Assembly (NCBI GenBank): GCA_038363925.1 | Contig: JAQQWL010000002.1 | Coordinates: 620,001 to 684,000 of the forward strand | DNA: 64,000 nt | Source: Apiospora phragmitis | Lineage: Eukaryota > Ascomycota > Sordariomycetes > Amphisphaeriales > Apiosporaceae | Direction: 5' to 3' | In this document: positions 20,310 through 33,187 of the stretch, one piece after another | How positions within the stretch are numbered: the stretch's first letter is position 1 | Layout: every line of letters starts with the position of its first letter | Program-made: the position numbers and the translations under genes | The notes under the pieces: model-generated | What the model saw: only the letters and a program-made list of their open reading frames with translations | Database searches by the model: none | Told to the model about the DNA's origin: nothing

Positions 20310-23300
20310 CTACTCCAGCCCCCTGAACCTGCGGTTAAACTCCGTCACCGGGATCGCGATCGACTTGTACAGGAACTCGCGGCTCGACTCCTCGCCCACG
20401 GGGATAAAAGGACCCACCGACCCGCCTCGCAGCACGATGCTGAGCCCCGTCCGCTCGCGCTTCACAATCTGGATCTCCTTGAGCGGCACGTCCCACTCCG
20501 TCGTCAGCCGGTCGCTGCGGATCAGCAGGATCCGGCTGTACGTCACCATCACCACCATGTTGTCGCGCGGCAGCTCTAGGTGCGCCACGTACACCTCGTT
20601 GAAGTACTTGCCGTTGTCCGTCTGCTTGAGCCAGAACTGGCCCAGCGCCTCGCGCTGGTTGTAGGGGCGCACAATGCCGTCCGCCGGGATGAAGCGCGTC
20701 AGCCGCACCCGGTCCAGCTCCGACCCGTCGAACACCGTCATCGTGTTGCGGATGCCCTCCGAGAAGTTGGACGCCATGTCGAACACGCCGACGGCCGGCT
20801 TGGTCAGGAGACCCACGCCGCCCTTGACCATGCCCTTCATGAATCCGGCCGCCCCGCCCGTCTCAGCTCCCTCTAACGGCTTCTTCACAAGGCCACCTGC
20901 GCCGGATGCGACCGAGGTGAAGAATGAGTTGGCGCCCGTCGTGATGCCGAAGAGTGCGTGCTTGGGTCGGTTTCTGGCCCGCGTGATACGACGGCGGTCC
21001 TGGAACTGCTTGTCCAAGGTGGCTGCTGCCAGACCCTTGCCAAGACTGCCCGTGATCTTGGAGAACGAGTCCGAGAAGCCATACACCGACTTCTTGACGA
21101 AACTTGCGGCACCCTTGGCGATACCAATACCAAGGTCCTCGGGCTTGTCCGACATGATGAGACCCTGGTATGGCTCGTAGAAGACGTCGGTGATACCGCT
21201 GCTGAGGTTGTTAAAGAGACCAACGGGGTTGCCCAAGAAGTCGGCACTGCCGATGATCTTGTGGATCTGGTAGATGACCTCTTGACTGTAGTGGTTCGAC
21301 ATGTTCTGTACAAGGACAGGGACTGACATGCGTGCATTCTCCAGTAGCAGTGCGTTCATGCGGATTGGCGCATCGTTGACGTTTCGATGGCCATAGTCAT
21401 GGCGTTGATGAAGAACATGATGGGGTTCCGCGACGATGTCTTGTCTTCCACATTGACTCGCTCTGTGCGCATGAAGGAGAGGTCAAGCTGCATAGGTTGA
21501 ATGTTGAGGACTTCGAAGTAGATATCTTGGCCACCCTGCTCTTGCTTCGGCTCGGGTATTTCCAAGTCCTCGTCGCACAGCTTGCCCTCGTGCGTCTCGG
21601 TCCAAGCAGCGCCGGGTACCTTCGTGAAGTCCAGAACAGCATAGATGAAGTCTTCGTCCAGCTCGATGGTCATTTGCTGTAGTAGCAACGTTGCATACTT
21701 GACATACAGCACACCGTAGTCATTGTCCTTGACTCTGGTAACCTGGGCATGGAGCGACGGATGCATCTCAATCTCCTGCGCCTGCTTCGGCACAACACTG
21801 GGGTAGAGCACCATGGGGAATAATCCTCCATAGAGCTGGTTGTCGATCTGGATCCACTTGATGGACGTGCTGATTGTCTGGTACAGTGCCGACTCCTTGT
21901 AGCTCAGTTGCACGTCGCGGAAGTTGAGGTAGGCAAGCTCCTTGAGTGACGTATTGATAAGCGAAACGCCGATGCCCGAAAGCTTGAGTTGCGCTTGGAA
22001 GGTGGTGCCGGTGTCCAGGTTCTTGACTTCGAAACCTCCACTGCTGTTGGTGCTCAATCCCGTTCCCGTTCTCTGGCGGTACAAGCTCTTGCTTTGCTTG
22101 AAGTTGGACAAAATCAGGGTTTGGGTCGGCCCATCAGCCGCGACGTGGATGTCGATGATCTTCTGAGTACCTGAGCCACTGACGAACTTCATGGGGATCA
22201 AGTTTCCAATCTCCGCTAGTTTCACATGTCGCTCTTTGCCAAAAGCGGTGATGACCACCTCTCGGAACTTGGCTGCCGGGAAGTCCCAAGCGTAGGGCAT
22301 GATACTTCGAGGAGGGAGTCGGTATTTGACCGGTCGCCAGCCAGAGCGATCCTCGCCTCCCTCTTCGTCAACGTTGGGGTTGGCTTGGTAGAACACGAAT
22401 TCGGTATCACTCTCATTCCTCATAGAGAATGGCCATGCCTTGGTCTCCATGCTAAGATGCAAGAAGATGGTCGAGTCTTCCATCAAGATCTCGACGCGAA
22501 CAAGCCGCTGGCGTTGGCCCGCTTTCGCGATCTTGATGTGGTTGGTCCCCAGATCCGAGATGTTGAAGGGAGATGTCCATTGGTTATTGATGCCTGGGAA
22601 GCAGAGCGCAAGCTGCTTGGCGGGCGACCGTTGAAGCGTGTGCAGAGCTTGGAGTGAACCGGTCTGCAGGGTCATGATGTTCGAAGAACCTGGCTCGCGA
22701 ATGTTGATCTCCTCGCCGAGCTTGTTCTTGACGATGAAGCGAGGCGCAAGAGTTACAACCCTTGTCATCTTGTATTTGCCTTCTCCCGCTTCGATAGTAA
22801 TGCCAACATGGTACTCTGCGTTCCTGTTGACGGCCGGCAAAATAACATCACTGGTGCTTCCAATGGCATCGAAACTCTGAGGCTTGCTCCATTCCGAGTC
22901 TCCGATCTTGAGCAGCGCACGGTTCTTGTGCTCGTCGCTCGGGTACGAGAACATGAAGGGAAGGGCTTTGGATTGCCCTCTGGCGGATGCATTGAGCTGC
23001 GACTGTCCCGCGGCTCTCTTCGCCTGTTGCAAGGGCTGCTTGGCGCGAATGTTAACATCCAAGCCAGTCTTGTTCAAGAGGACGTAAGGACTGAACACTG
23101 TAACCTGGAATGCTCCTCCGCCGTCGGGAACTCGGTAGTAGTGGAGAGACAAATGTAGTTGAAGACCTTCCTCGTCCTTGCAGACCAGTCTCTTCTCTTT
23201 CCGGAAATCCTCTTGCTGTCCAGGGTTGACAATAGCAAACTCGCTGGGCTTAAAGACAGTGTCCTGCATGTCGACACTCATAAGAAGCAGATGAGACAGT

Positions 23301-26300
23301 TCCACGACATGGACGGGACTAACGCCGCCCTTGCGAAGGAAGTTCGTCCAATCTCTCTTAGTGTTTTTGTCGTAGATGCGGTACTTGAAGTCGTAAGGCA
23401 GCAAGTTCTCGAGAACGATTGGGGGAGACAGCTTGATCTTCATATAAGGGTATTTCCTGGTTCATCATGTTAGCATTGTCGGGTCTAACTCGAGAAACTA
23501 AAACTTACCCGGTGAGGAAATGGCCCTTTTCAAAAGTTGTGCTCATCTGGAAGTAGAACGGATCGTTGGATTCGCCCTTGCACATCAAGGTGCGCGTAGG
23601 CCGTTTCAAGAGATCTCTCCACCACAAGTTCTCAGAGGACCATGCATAACCAAAGCCAGAGTCTGGCCGAACCAGCAGTGACTTGACGAAACATGCTGCG
23701 ACAGGGGCAGGTCGACTCTCGCCAGGCGGGATCTTCTCAATCTTGAGCAGATGACCCTCGTCGGCATCGTACACTCCGAGCTCGACCGGTATCTGCGTTT
23801 GGTTTTCGACCACCAATGGTGACCTCAAAGTCACATACTTAATGTTGTCATTTCCGAGCTTGACCTCGACCAAGAGCTTATGTAACGCGTTGTCGGCCTT
23901 TGGGTGTAGACTGTAGAGGTATTCACCCTCACGGTTGAGCCGGATGTTCTTAACGATGTCGAACCCACTGCCCTCAATCTGAACACTGACGCTGTTAGCT
24001 GTGTTGCTCTCAGACATGATGTTCTCGCGCATCTTCTCCCAGTGCTCGAAACTCCAAGGTGCTTCTTCTCCATCCGTGAGCTTGGCTGAGATGTTCTCGG
24101 TGTTGCTTTGGTTTCTAGCCTCCACGACGACATCGAAGCCAGTGTAGTTCCTGATCTTGTAGGGTGCCTCGGTGCTTCTGGTCTTTTCAAGGACATTCTC
24201 ATTGCCTGTGAGGAAGTCGAATGATTTCGAAGCAACCGCGATAGTTGCTGTTGTGACAGTGACCTCGAAAGTCTTCTTCGATTGGAGGTCAACAGACAGA
24301 AGACCATCCTGGGATTTGGCAACGCCAACACCCAACTGCCACGGCTCAAGCAGAGGCTCCCAAGCAGACTTGGCGAAATTGTAGACATTGATGTACATGT
24401 CAATTGCTGTCTCCGCCTTGAGACTACTAGACCAGTCTGCTGCAGAGGCAGTGAAGCTTTTGATGTTCATATCCAGGATTGGCAGCTCATGCAAGTCGCC
24501 AATCAGAACGATACGGATGCCATCAATGCTAGCAGTCATCTCCTCGTGGCGCTTCGGTCCCTTATTGACATCATGGACCGGCTGCGGCGGCTGAGATCCC
24601 TTGCGGGTTCTAGTTGTCACGGTGCCAATAGTCTTGGTTCCCTTCGTCCGTTTCGCAATGGTGGATTGACCTTTGCCGCTCGCAGAACGCTGTTTGATGC
24701 CATCATCCCGTAGCTGTGAGGCCTTTTTATCGGATGCGCTAGGCTGCTGTGGCGGCTCCGGGTCATTTCCTGACAGCTCAGATGCCTTGCTCACGATCTG
24801 GAGAACAAGCAAAATATCCCGGAGCGATACTCGAAGGATCAGTGGATCAATGTCCAGGTGCATGTTGGTCGTGTTTGGCTGGGAACTATCCATTGACATC
24901 TGGATGGAGAAATCATCGAGAACACGTAGTCTTGACGCTTCGAACTTGTCCATGCGGCACAGGAACATTCCGACCTGGGATACCTGGAAAGTCAAGGCGT
25001 GCTGTTTTGATAGAAGCACCTGCTTGGTGCCCAACACGATAGCTTCAGAGCTCGAACTGAGAGGATTGGCGATCAGAATCACTTGAGCGTCGACGACATT
25101 CACTCGGAAAGCGATGTCCATCTTCGATTCCTTCTTCTTCTTCTTCTCTGGCTCGCCTCTCTGCGATACGGTCTTCTGCGACTTGGCTCCAGTATCGGCG
25201 ACCTGCAATGACTCCGTCTCTGAACCATCTGGTGTTTCCTCTAGGCTGTCGTCAAGAGGAGTTGCCTCATCCACAGCCAAGCCGGCCGCAATGAAGCGCT
25301 GGATGGCGTAAATGTAGTCCAGTGTGAAAATGATTCTGGGACTGTCGATCGCGACTACGGCGATCAGATTCCTATTGTCGCCACCAGTCATTGAGACAGA
25401 TGCCATGAACTGCTGGACACTCTTGTTTGCGGATGTCATGATCTTGCGGAACTTGTTGGTATCTTTCTGGCGACTGTCCTGGATTGAGAAGGACTGAATC
25501 ACGAACTCAGCTTCCAACGAGCTATCCGCGAGTATTCGTGTCTTCAGCGTGCTGTCGTCGAGAGAAAACTGCGCAAGGCTTGCTTTCTCAATGTTCCCAA
25601 CTGGTCGGTCATCGGGGGCATTGATCAATTCGAGGCCAATCTTGTGCACATTAAACACAAGGTCCAGTTTGGTCCAGGTTTCCTCGTGAGATCCCAGCTC
25701 CGGACCAAGGTCCACGAGATTGTCATTCTGCGTGGAATGCATGGAAGTCATAGTCTTGGCCCTACGGAGCGTTCCTTCGTCCACATCTCTCTCGGCTTCC
25801 TCGCCACTTGCTTCAGCATCGGTAGCGAATGCAGCAGGCACGGAACGGGATATCGCCAACAGCGACTGCATCTGATGTTGGGTGATTCTCAGATTGAAGT
25901 CTGTCATCTTGCCCTCAATCTCCATGTCGGGACGTTTCCAGCCTTTCTTGTGTTCGGCATACGTGATGTTGAAGCCAAGGTCAACGTGGTCGATCATCTC
26001 AAGCTCCTCCGACATGTCACCAGGATAGTGATAGAGCGATGTAAGCCTGATGTTCCTGATACCCGCCGAGAGCTTCATAGCGATTTCCGAGTTCTCCGAG
26101 TCGCTCAAGGGGGCGAACTTGTTCTGGGCGTAGATCTCACCCAGGTAAGCCGTCATAAGGTCACGCTGAGCTTGATCCGGATCGACCGCAGCAGGGAAAA
26201 CAATGATAGGGGTATTGACAATAACGTCAAACTTGAAACGGCTCGTACTTTGCTGCAACTGCTGGGCTTGGTTGGCTGCAGCTTGCCTTGCAGCGTTGTA

Positions 26301-29300
26301 GATAGCTTGCACTTACCGAACTTTACCAGGAACTCGATGATCTTTCGGAAAGGCTCTTCTAAGAAGTTAACCTTGATGGAGCCGGCGCGCAAGAATACCG
26401 ACGAATCGTAGCCCGGGTATGCCTTCTCATTGCTTGAATCGAAGGTTTCATAGCGGAAGTCGGCAAGTTCGTCGCCTTGGATGGTGATGAGCCGCCGGAA
26501 GCTGGAGGACTCTGACGCACCCACGTTCACGTCATCCACCAAACTCAGGTCACCTAGCTTCGCTCCGACGCGCATGGTCTTGCCCGACAAGTGAATACCG
26601 ACATCGGCGTGATTGAACGAAAGAGTCGCGAGCCTGATGCCATCGTTATTGAGAATCATTCGAATCGTCTTGAGATCGATCTTGACGCGTATGGAGCCTC
26701 CTTCATTCTGCTCCGGTTCCGGATCAGGCTCCACGATTTCGACCGCATCGTCCTCATCATCGGTATCCATAAGCTGCTGCCTCTGCTTAGAACCTGCGTT
26801 GTTGTTGTTGTCATTGTTAGTGAACGTGACAAGGATGAAGTCGAGCAGGTTCAACAGCGTTTTCCTGGTCACGATCAGGTTGATCGTCGATATTGCAACA
26901 TCCACGTTGGTCTCTATCCCGTCATAGACTGACATGAACTCGGGTGAGTCTCTCTTGACTTTGAAGAATTTGACTTTGACGAGTTCTCTTTGTCCCTTGC
27001 TGTCCTCGGTATCGTTGGAGGAAACGATTGATTTGAACTCCGCCGGAGGGTTGTCCACAAAGTCGTCCACAGTCACAGAGCCCAGTGAGACATTCGCGGC
27101 CATATCAAAAGGCCGAATGAAGAACTCGAGGTCGAAGTTCTCGGCGACCAGCTCTACCAGCAACGATTCGGTTCCCTTACCGTCCGGATCGCTGCGGTAG
27201 AGAGAACCTTGCAGCTTGTCAACGGCGAACCTGAATTCAAAGCTTCGCTGTTGCATCTTCAGCTGTTGATTAGAGCTGCCATCGGGCGCATCCTCGAAGG
27301 CATCATCATCATCGTCATCTATATCATCGTCGATAATCACAGCAGATTGCTGGGTCATGAACAGGCTATTAGTCTGGGGCTTCGTCTGGTGACTTTTTCG
27401 TGAACGATTCGAAGTAGTACTGAGAAGGCGTGGTCTCTTGGTTTGCTGCTGCATTTGACTTTGCGGTTCGTCACCGCCAAACTTCGGGATGGCAACGTCG
27501 ATCAGTTTCATGAGGCTCTTATACTTGGTGTCCGAGACTGCAGCATGTAGCACCGGCATGTGTCCAGCAATCTTCATCCTGGTGAGGTTCGGGGCTTTTG
27601 GTAAAATCGACATGGCAACTGTGAAGTCCAAGTTGATCTTCTCCACTATATGGTAACGCCGTGCGTCGTTCTTCTCGATGAGTTGGGTTTTGGTTTCTTC
27701 GATCGACGGACCAATAAGGAGTTGCGTAGATGTCAGCTTGACAAGGAAACGGTCGTACATAAGAGACTCAAGCTGTTTGAAGTCTTCATCGGAGTACTGC
27801 TGGTTCTGTTTATCCTGGATCTGCTTCAGGGTATCCTTGTCCACCAGTTCACTGGAGACACTAATATGACCAGCGTCCAGGATGAGACAGGTAGACTCCT
27901 TGACCGTGATGCTCTGAGGTACAATAATCAGAGGTGCTTGCAGGTCCAATTTCGCATTGATGGTCTTGTGCTCCTCGAGTGCGAACTCCAGGCCGGCTCT
28001 CGTCTGCTGTCGCAAACCCTCGACAGTAGCGCCAGCAGACTCCATGAGTGCGGTGATGGACTCCATATGACGCTCAGGAGGCTTGAAGAAATCCACGATG
28101 CCGATGACGAAGTTGGGATTCCAAATAATCTCCAAGGGCTTCAGCTTTGCTGTGACAGCGAAATCGCCTTGGCCATCCAGTGGGTTCTGTTCGACAGACA
28201 CATCGAAGAACGTTTCATGTTCGGTGTTTTCCAGATCAACGATGGACAGTCGCTTTTGTCGGCTCAGTTCCGGCGCATCTTTGACTCTGACAATTTCCTT
28301 AAACTGCGAGGCAGGAGTGGTCCCATCCTGCACGCGGAAACCACCGAGACTCACATCAGCCAATACCGAGTCAGGTCGCTTGATTCCTCGGGCCTTGAAG
28401 AGGTCGAAATGCAAGCTCAGGAGATCCTTCTTGGATCCATGAGGGTCCTGTCGCAAAGTGAAGCTGCCAGTGCTCAGAGACGCTTCGAGTTGCATCTTGA
28501 CAGTATCTCGCGGAGTATCCACAGCTTCAGCCAGGGCCGTCTTCTCATCCCAGTCGATTGCTTCGTAGAGTTCTTGGCGTTGCTCCTCTGTCATCTGGGT
28601 GTTCTCGGTGGAATCCGAGGGATGGGCAGGCTTGGAGCCCCAGGCCCAGGCGAGCCAGCCTTGTTGCTGCGGGTCTTGCTTCGGGGCATTCTTGAGTGCT
28701 TCAGCATTCTCCTTCTTCAATTGGTTCCTGGCGAGGGATCGCCAGAAGCGTAAGTCTTCATAGCCCAATCTCAGCTCCAGCTTGTCGAGATCCTCGGTTT
28801 CTGCTGGCGAAAACTGCTGATTGGCTTTCTTCTTTTTGAACAGTTCGATATACCGCTTGCGGTCATCGCGGCGTTCACGGAAGTAGTCCCACGTCCACCG
28901 GCGATTGCGCTCGTGGATCTTGTTTAAGACAGCGTTCCCGGCGAATTTGAACCAGGCTCGTGGGTCTTCCTTAGGCGAGACATCCTTCGGCTGAAGCTTC
29001 TTGTACTCTTGATGACGGATAAAGTAGTGGAATAGGTCGACCATCATCAGACTGTCTCGGTACTGATCGTCATCAAGGACAACACCGATCTCGTCAAACA
29101 AGAGGTTGCCCTTGAATTTCGGAACGTGGGCGTCGCCCGTCTTGTCCAACTCAATCTTCGCCTGGCCGCTCACCGGCTTTAGTATGAACTGGTGGTTTGC
29201 CGTATTCTCGTTATCAGCTCCACCAATCATGCCCTTGAAGCTCTCCACCATCTTGTCATGACTTATCTCGGCCTCGCCCTTTGCGGGGACCTCTCGGCCG

Positions 29301-29974
29301 GAGCCGAACAACTTGGTGTCCGTATTCCAGTATACTGCCAAAGCCCCTAGTTTGGCCAGTTTGTGGGTTGTCTTGGTCGAGTTCTGGATGAAGGTAGGTT
29401 TCCACTCGCCATCTGTGGAGACGGCGCTGAACTCTCCTAAAGTGATGCCCAGGGCAAAAGGGTGGCCCGGGGCTGATATGGAATCTTCGTATCGGACATG
29501 GATATTCTTCACTGTCACCTGGAGATTGTCGACAATCTTAGTGACAAGACTCTCGGTAAAGCTCTGGCTCTTTTTCTGTTCTTCCTGGCTGAGGCCTTCC
29601 TGTGAACGTTCCTTGAGCAGTTCCGCCGAGTCTAGCTTCTCCATCTTGATGCGCTGTTGACGCCGCTCCTCCTCTTCCTCGTCATAGGCAGCCTCCTCTT
29701 TCGGGGAGGCCAACAGAAAGACATCCTCGATGAAGATCTTGACCGGAGCGCCACGCAGGTTGGACCATGGTATCACAAGCGTCAGCTCGCCCAAATGTCC
29801 TTCGACAACATTTATGGGCAGCTTCAGCTGGTCTAGGGCCTCCTTCCGCAGCTCGAGGTTGCGCAGCTTGACGTCGCCAGACCAGATACCGACCTTCAGC
29901 TGGGCAGGGTCAAAGTTCTTGACGTACATGCCCAGGAAGCGGTTCAGCAGTCCTGCAACCAAGCCTTCCAACAT
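20310..29974 (-). CDS. VPS13: VPS13 bridge-like lipid transfer protein
   Basis: It starts MLEGLVAGLLNRFLGMYVKN, the classic Chorein N-terminus. One intron is clear at 23457-23508 (GTAAGT..CCAG). The two coding blocks, 23509-29974 and 20310-23456, total about 3,204 residues, the usual VPS13 length. Order: Chorein N domain (first ~110 residues), the long repeating-beta-groove rod, an acidic low-complexity patch ([15 protein letters not shown]), the VAB/SHR-binding region around LSPPIVLENLLPYDFKYRIYD, then the APT1/VPS13-C region (NALLLENARMSVPVLVQN, GLFNNLSSGITDVFYEPYQG) and a PH-like end (WDVPLKEIQIVKRE). VPS13 moves phospholipids between membranes at organelle contact sites. Two single missing bases break the frame, near 26300 (KFGK/QAIYNAARQ) and near 21386 (TMAI/NVNDAPIR). 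In a gene this well kept elsewhere they look like sequence errors. Confidence 0.95.
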
Positions 29975-31764
29975 ATTGACTGTGGGGCGCCGTAACCCGG
30001 GCCGGGACGTATTCGATGATTAGGGCGGGGTATTGTGAGTTCTCATCGGCAGGAGGAGAGCAATAGGGTCGTGGAGAAAAGGCCGATATGAGGGTGAGGG
30101 TCGACACAGAATCGGTGATTGCGCTCCAGAATTCGAAAGGGGGGCACTGAGATCGATCAGGGGCGAACGAGGCGAGGTATTGCTCAAATGGATGTCGTGA
30201 AGTGTTATTGATTGAATTACACTGAAGTAATCGGAATCGGGTATCTAGGTCGAAAAACTAAGTACGTTGCAGGAGTGGATTGAAACAAAGCCAGCGCAGG
30301 AAAGATCAACCAACCGCTACTCCCTCTTGACACGGAGAAAAGTCTGGGGGAGGAGAGGGGAGGATGGATGTAAGTTTAGGTAGGTAGGTATGGAAGGATG
30401 GTGTTTTCCCAAAACAAATGACATGTGTGGGAATTTCTCGATATAGCAATCAACTATTCCGCATCTAGGTTAAAAATGGACATGGACTCGATATCGGTTG
30501 GGCACCCCATCGGTCAGGAAGCTTGCCCAAGATAGAACGAGAGGCAGGCGTTGAGTGGTGCGAATGCATGCAGCAGTCAGGTTACTACTCTCTCCTCGAT
30601 TTGGCTGGTGCCTTGGAACTGATGACGCCAATAGTCGCTACCAAAGCAAGCTGGACATCCACCATCGACCTGTCGTGGTTAGTGACTGTGGCTGGAGCTT
30701 TGCGCTAGCTGTTGGTTCGTTGGCTGGTGCAGGAGGGTGGTCTGGTCAAGCTTCCAGTCTACATGACACAAAGAGAAGTGCTGCATTGTAATGTATGTAT
30801 TCGTCGTAGCTATAAGGATGTGTATCGACACAATGTGAATATAAAAGCCATGTTCTCGTTGAATCATACCTACTGATAGATGTTTACTAAAATGTTTACA
30901 TCGGCAACGCATTCTGTCTTCAGTCCACTGGGTTACTAGCTTGAAGCTGCGGAGCAAACACCCCGCCAGCCTGTCAACACGCCATTGTGATCTGCCTTCT
31001 TGAAATGCTTCTGCTGCTTTTCGAGAGATGGTACATGCAATAAGTACATAAGGATTACAAGATCTTACCCTGGTAAACTCGCAGATGATTTGTCCAACCC
31101 CGAAATCACAAGCTTTTGCTGGTATCGGCCGGCTGCTTGGAGCTCTAAGTTCTTATACTGAGATTCCACACCAGCCACAACATGCGGGGCAGCTTTTGCA
31201 GGTGTTGACTTCCATGTTTCAATCAATTTCATCCCCCTCTCAGGTCAAGCAAGACTCCCCAATCCCCCAACTTTTTGCCAAGCCTTTCAGTGCCATTACG
31301 TCACCTATGCCCAAGCTCCCCCAAACTGTTGCAGCTCAAGATGCGGATATCCAGGCACTGGATCTACCAGGACAAGGGGCCTGAACCTAGGCGATCGATC
31401 GATTGACGTAAAACAAAATTACTCCAATTGTAGATTACTGTACACGCGGCTTGAAAAGGCCTCTGTCTCCAACATGCCGTGAAACCGAGCGAGGTCCGGG
31501 GCGCAAGCAATTGTTGGTAAGATGCGGGTAGTAATGATGTAACTGCATCAGCTACACAACACTTGCACCATGTCTGCCATGTTCCTGTACCGCAATTGAA
31601 ATTGAGAAACATCCTACCCTTTTTTTACTGTGACTATATTCTCCAACTTAATCACTAACCCTTTTACCCATCTGCTTCTTGACGCCCACGAAGTTCTGAA
31701 GCTTCGTGATTTCTCAGACCTCCAATTGATTCCCCCGGTCTTGCCATACACCGAGCTGCCCGCC
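29975..31764. other. divergent promoter region, no gene seen
   Basis: About 1.8 kb lie between VPS13 and the DUF3429 gene, which read away from each other. Short ORFs here lack recognisable features. Confidence 0.5.
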
Positions 31765-33187
31765 ATGTTCCGGAGCACGCAACCTTTGTGGGCGGGCTCC
31801 GCGAGAGCAATTGCTGCCTCCCGACAGCTTTCCCTGCGATCAGCCACCAACGTCCCCTCATTAGCTCAAAGCGCGACCCGGGTTCCCAGGGCCGGCACCT
31901 CGCTGGTCCTCAAGACGCGATACACGACGAAGCCTCCGCTGGGCGAGAGCCTCAAGCCCGAGGAAATAAAGAAGGCGGCGGAGCAGAAGCTGGAGTCGCA
32001 CCCGGAGCAAGTCTCAACCGAGTCCAGCGTTCGGCATGCCTTTGAGCCGGCCCCTGAGGATGCCCAAAAAGACGTCGCCGATGGACTTGGGCATGATATT
32101 GTGAGTTCACAATTGGCACAATGGCGATTTAGCGTTACATTGCTTCTGCATTGGAACCATATTATTAACACCACTGCCTATTTTGTAGCACATCGTGAAA
32201 GAAACCTTCAACCTCGCCCAGGTCCCCAGAGAATCCTACATCCTCGGCCTGTCGGGCACGATCCCGTACCTCGCGACGTCGGTCAGCGTGGTCTACCTCT
32301 CGTGGGCCTCCAACACCGACTGGCCCACGACGTCGACGGTGCTCAACCACATGCTGATGAGCCACGAGAATGCGCACTACTTCCTCAGCCTGCTGGAGCC
32401 GATCCAGGTCGGCTACGGCGCCGCCATCATCAGCTTCCTGGGCGCCATCCACTGGGGCCTCGAGTACGCCGAGAAGGCGCCCGACGCGGCGCGGACGCGG
32501 TTCCGGTACGGCCTCGGCGTGGCGGCGCCGCTGGTGGCGTGGCCGACGCTGCTGATGCCGTGGCCCTGGGCGTTGACGACGCAGTGGGCCGCGTTCGTCG
32601 GCCTTTGGCTCGCGGACCGCACCGCGTCGATCCGCGGCTGGGCGCCATACTGGTACGCGACCTACCGCTTCGTGCTGACGGCCATCGTCGGCGTCGCCAT
32701 CATGATCAGCATGATCGGCACCATGAAGGTCGGCCAGTACAAGCCCCAGTTCGGCAAGATCAGCGAGAAGATCCAGGAGAACCGCTTCGAGGAGCCCTAC
32801 ACGGAAAAGTGGCAGCAGCTCGAGAAGCCCGCCTACGAGGAGGAGCGCGTCAAGAAGGAGAAGGCCGAGGCCGAGCAAAAGAAGAAGGAAGAGGAGGAGG
32901 CCAAGCAGAAGGAGAAGGAGGAAAAGGAAAAGAAGGAGGAGGAAGCCAAGAAGGCCAAGGAGGAGGCCAAGAACAAGGATAAGAAGGGTGACAAGAAGGA
33001 AGACAAAAAGGATGATAAGAAAGACGAGAAGAAGGATGATAAGCAAGAGGAGAAGAAGGACGAGAACAAGGACGACAAGAAGGATGAGAAGGAGGAAAAG
33101 AAGGATGACAAGAGTGAAGAACAGACCGAAGGCAAGGGTGACGATAAGAAGGGCGAGGACAAGAAGGAAGGCGAGAAAAAGGAGTAA
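31765..33187 (+). CDS. DUF3429/TMEM69-like mitochondrial inner-membrane protein
   Basis: Exons are 31765-32100 and 32189-33187 (GTGAGT..TGTAG, phase 0), 444 residues. I chose MFRSTQPLWAG as start because it opens an Arg/Ser-rich, acid-poor leader (AIAASRQLSLRSATNV), typical of a mitochondrial targeting sequence. The core has several helices with the family motif GAAIISFLGAIHWGLEYA, plus LGVAAPLVAWPTLLMPW and GWAPYWYATYRFVLT, matching DUF3429 (TMEM69). The last ~125 residues are almost only Lys, Glu and Asp (KKEDKKDDKKDEKKDD style). The function of the family is not established; an inner-membrane position is inferred. The tail is much longer than I would expect for the family and may form a charged single helix or disordered arm. 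Confidence 0.85.

Noticed and set aside
26300..26320. An 11-nt 'intron' (GTAAGTGCAAG) that would also mend the VPS13 frame
   Set aside because: It is far too short to be spliced. One missing A restores the conserved KFGK-QAIYNAARQ reading more simply.
25644..28753. Plus-strand frames of 255 and 367 codons inside VPS13
   Set aside because: They are shadows of the minus-strand VPS13 frame, with unnatural composition and no domain.
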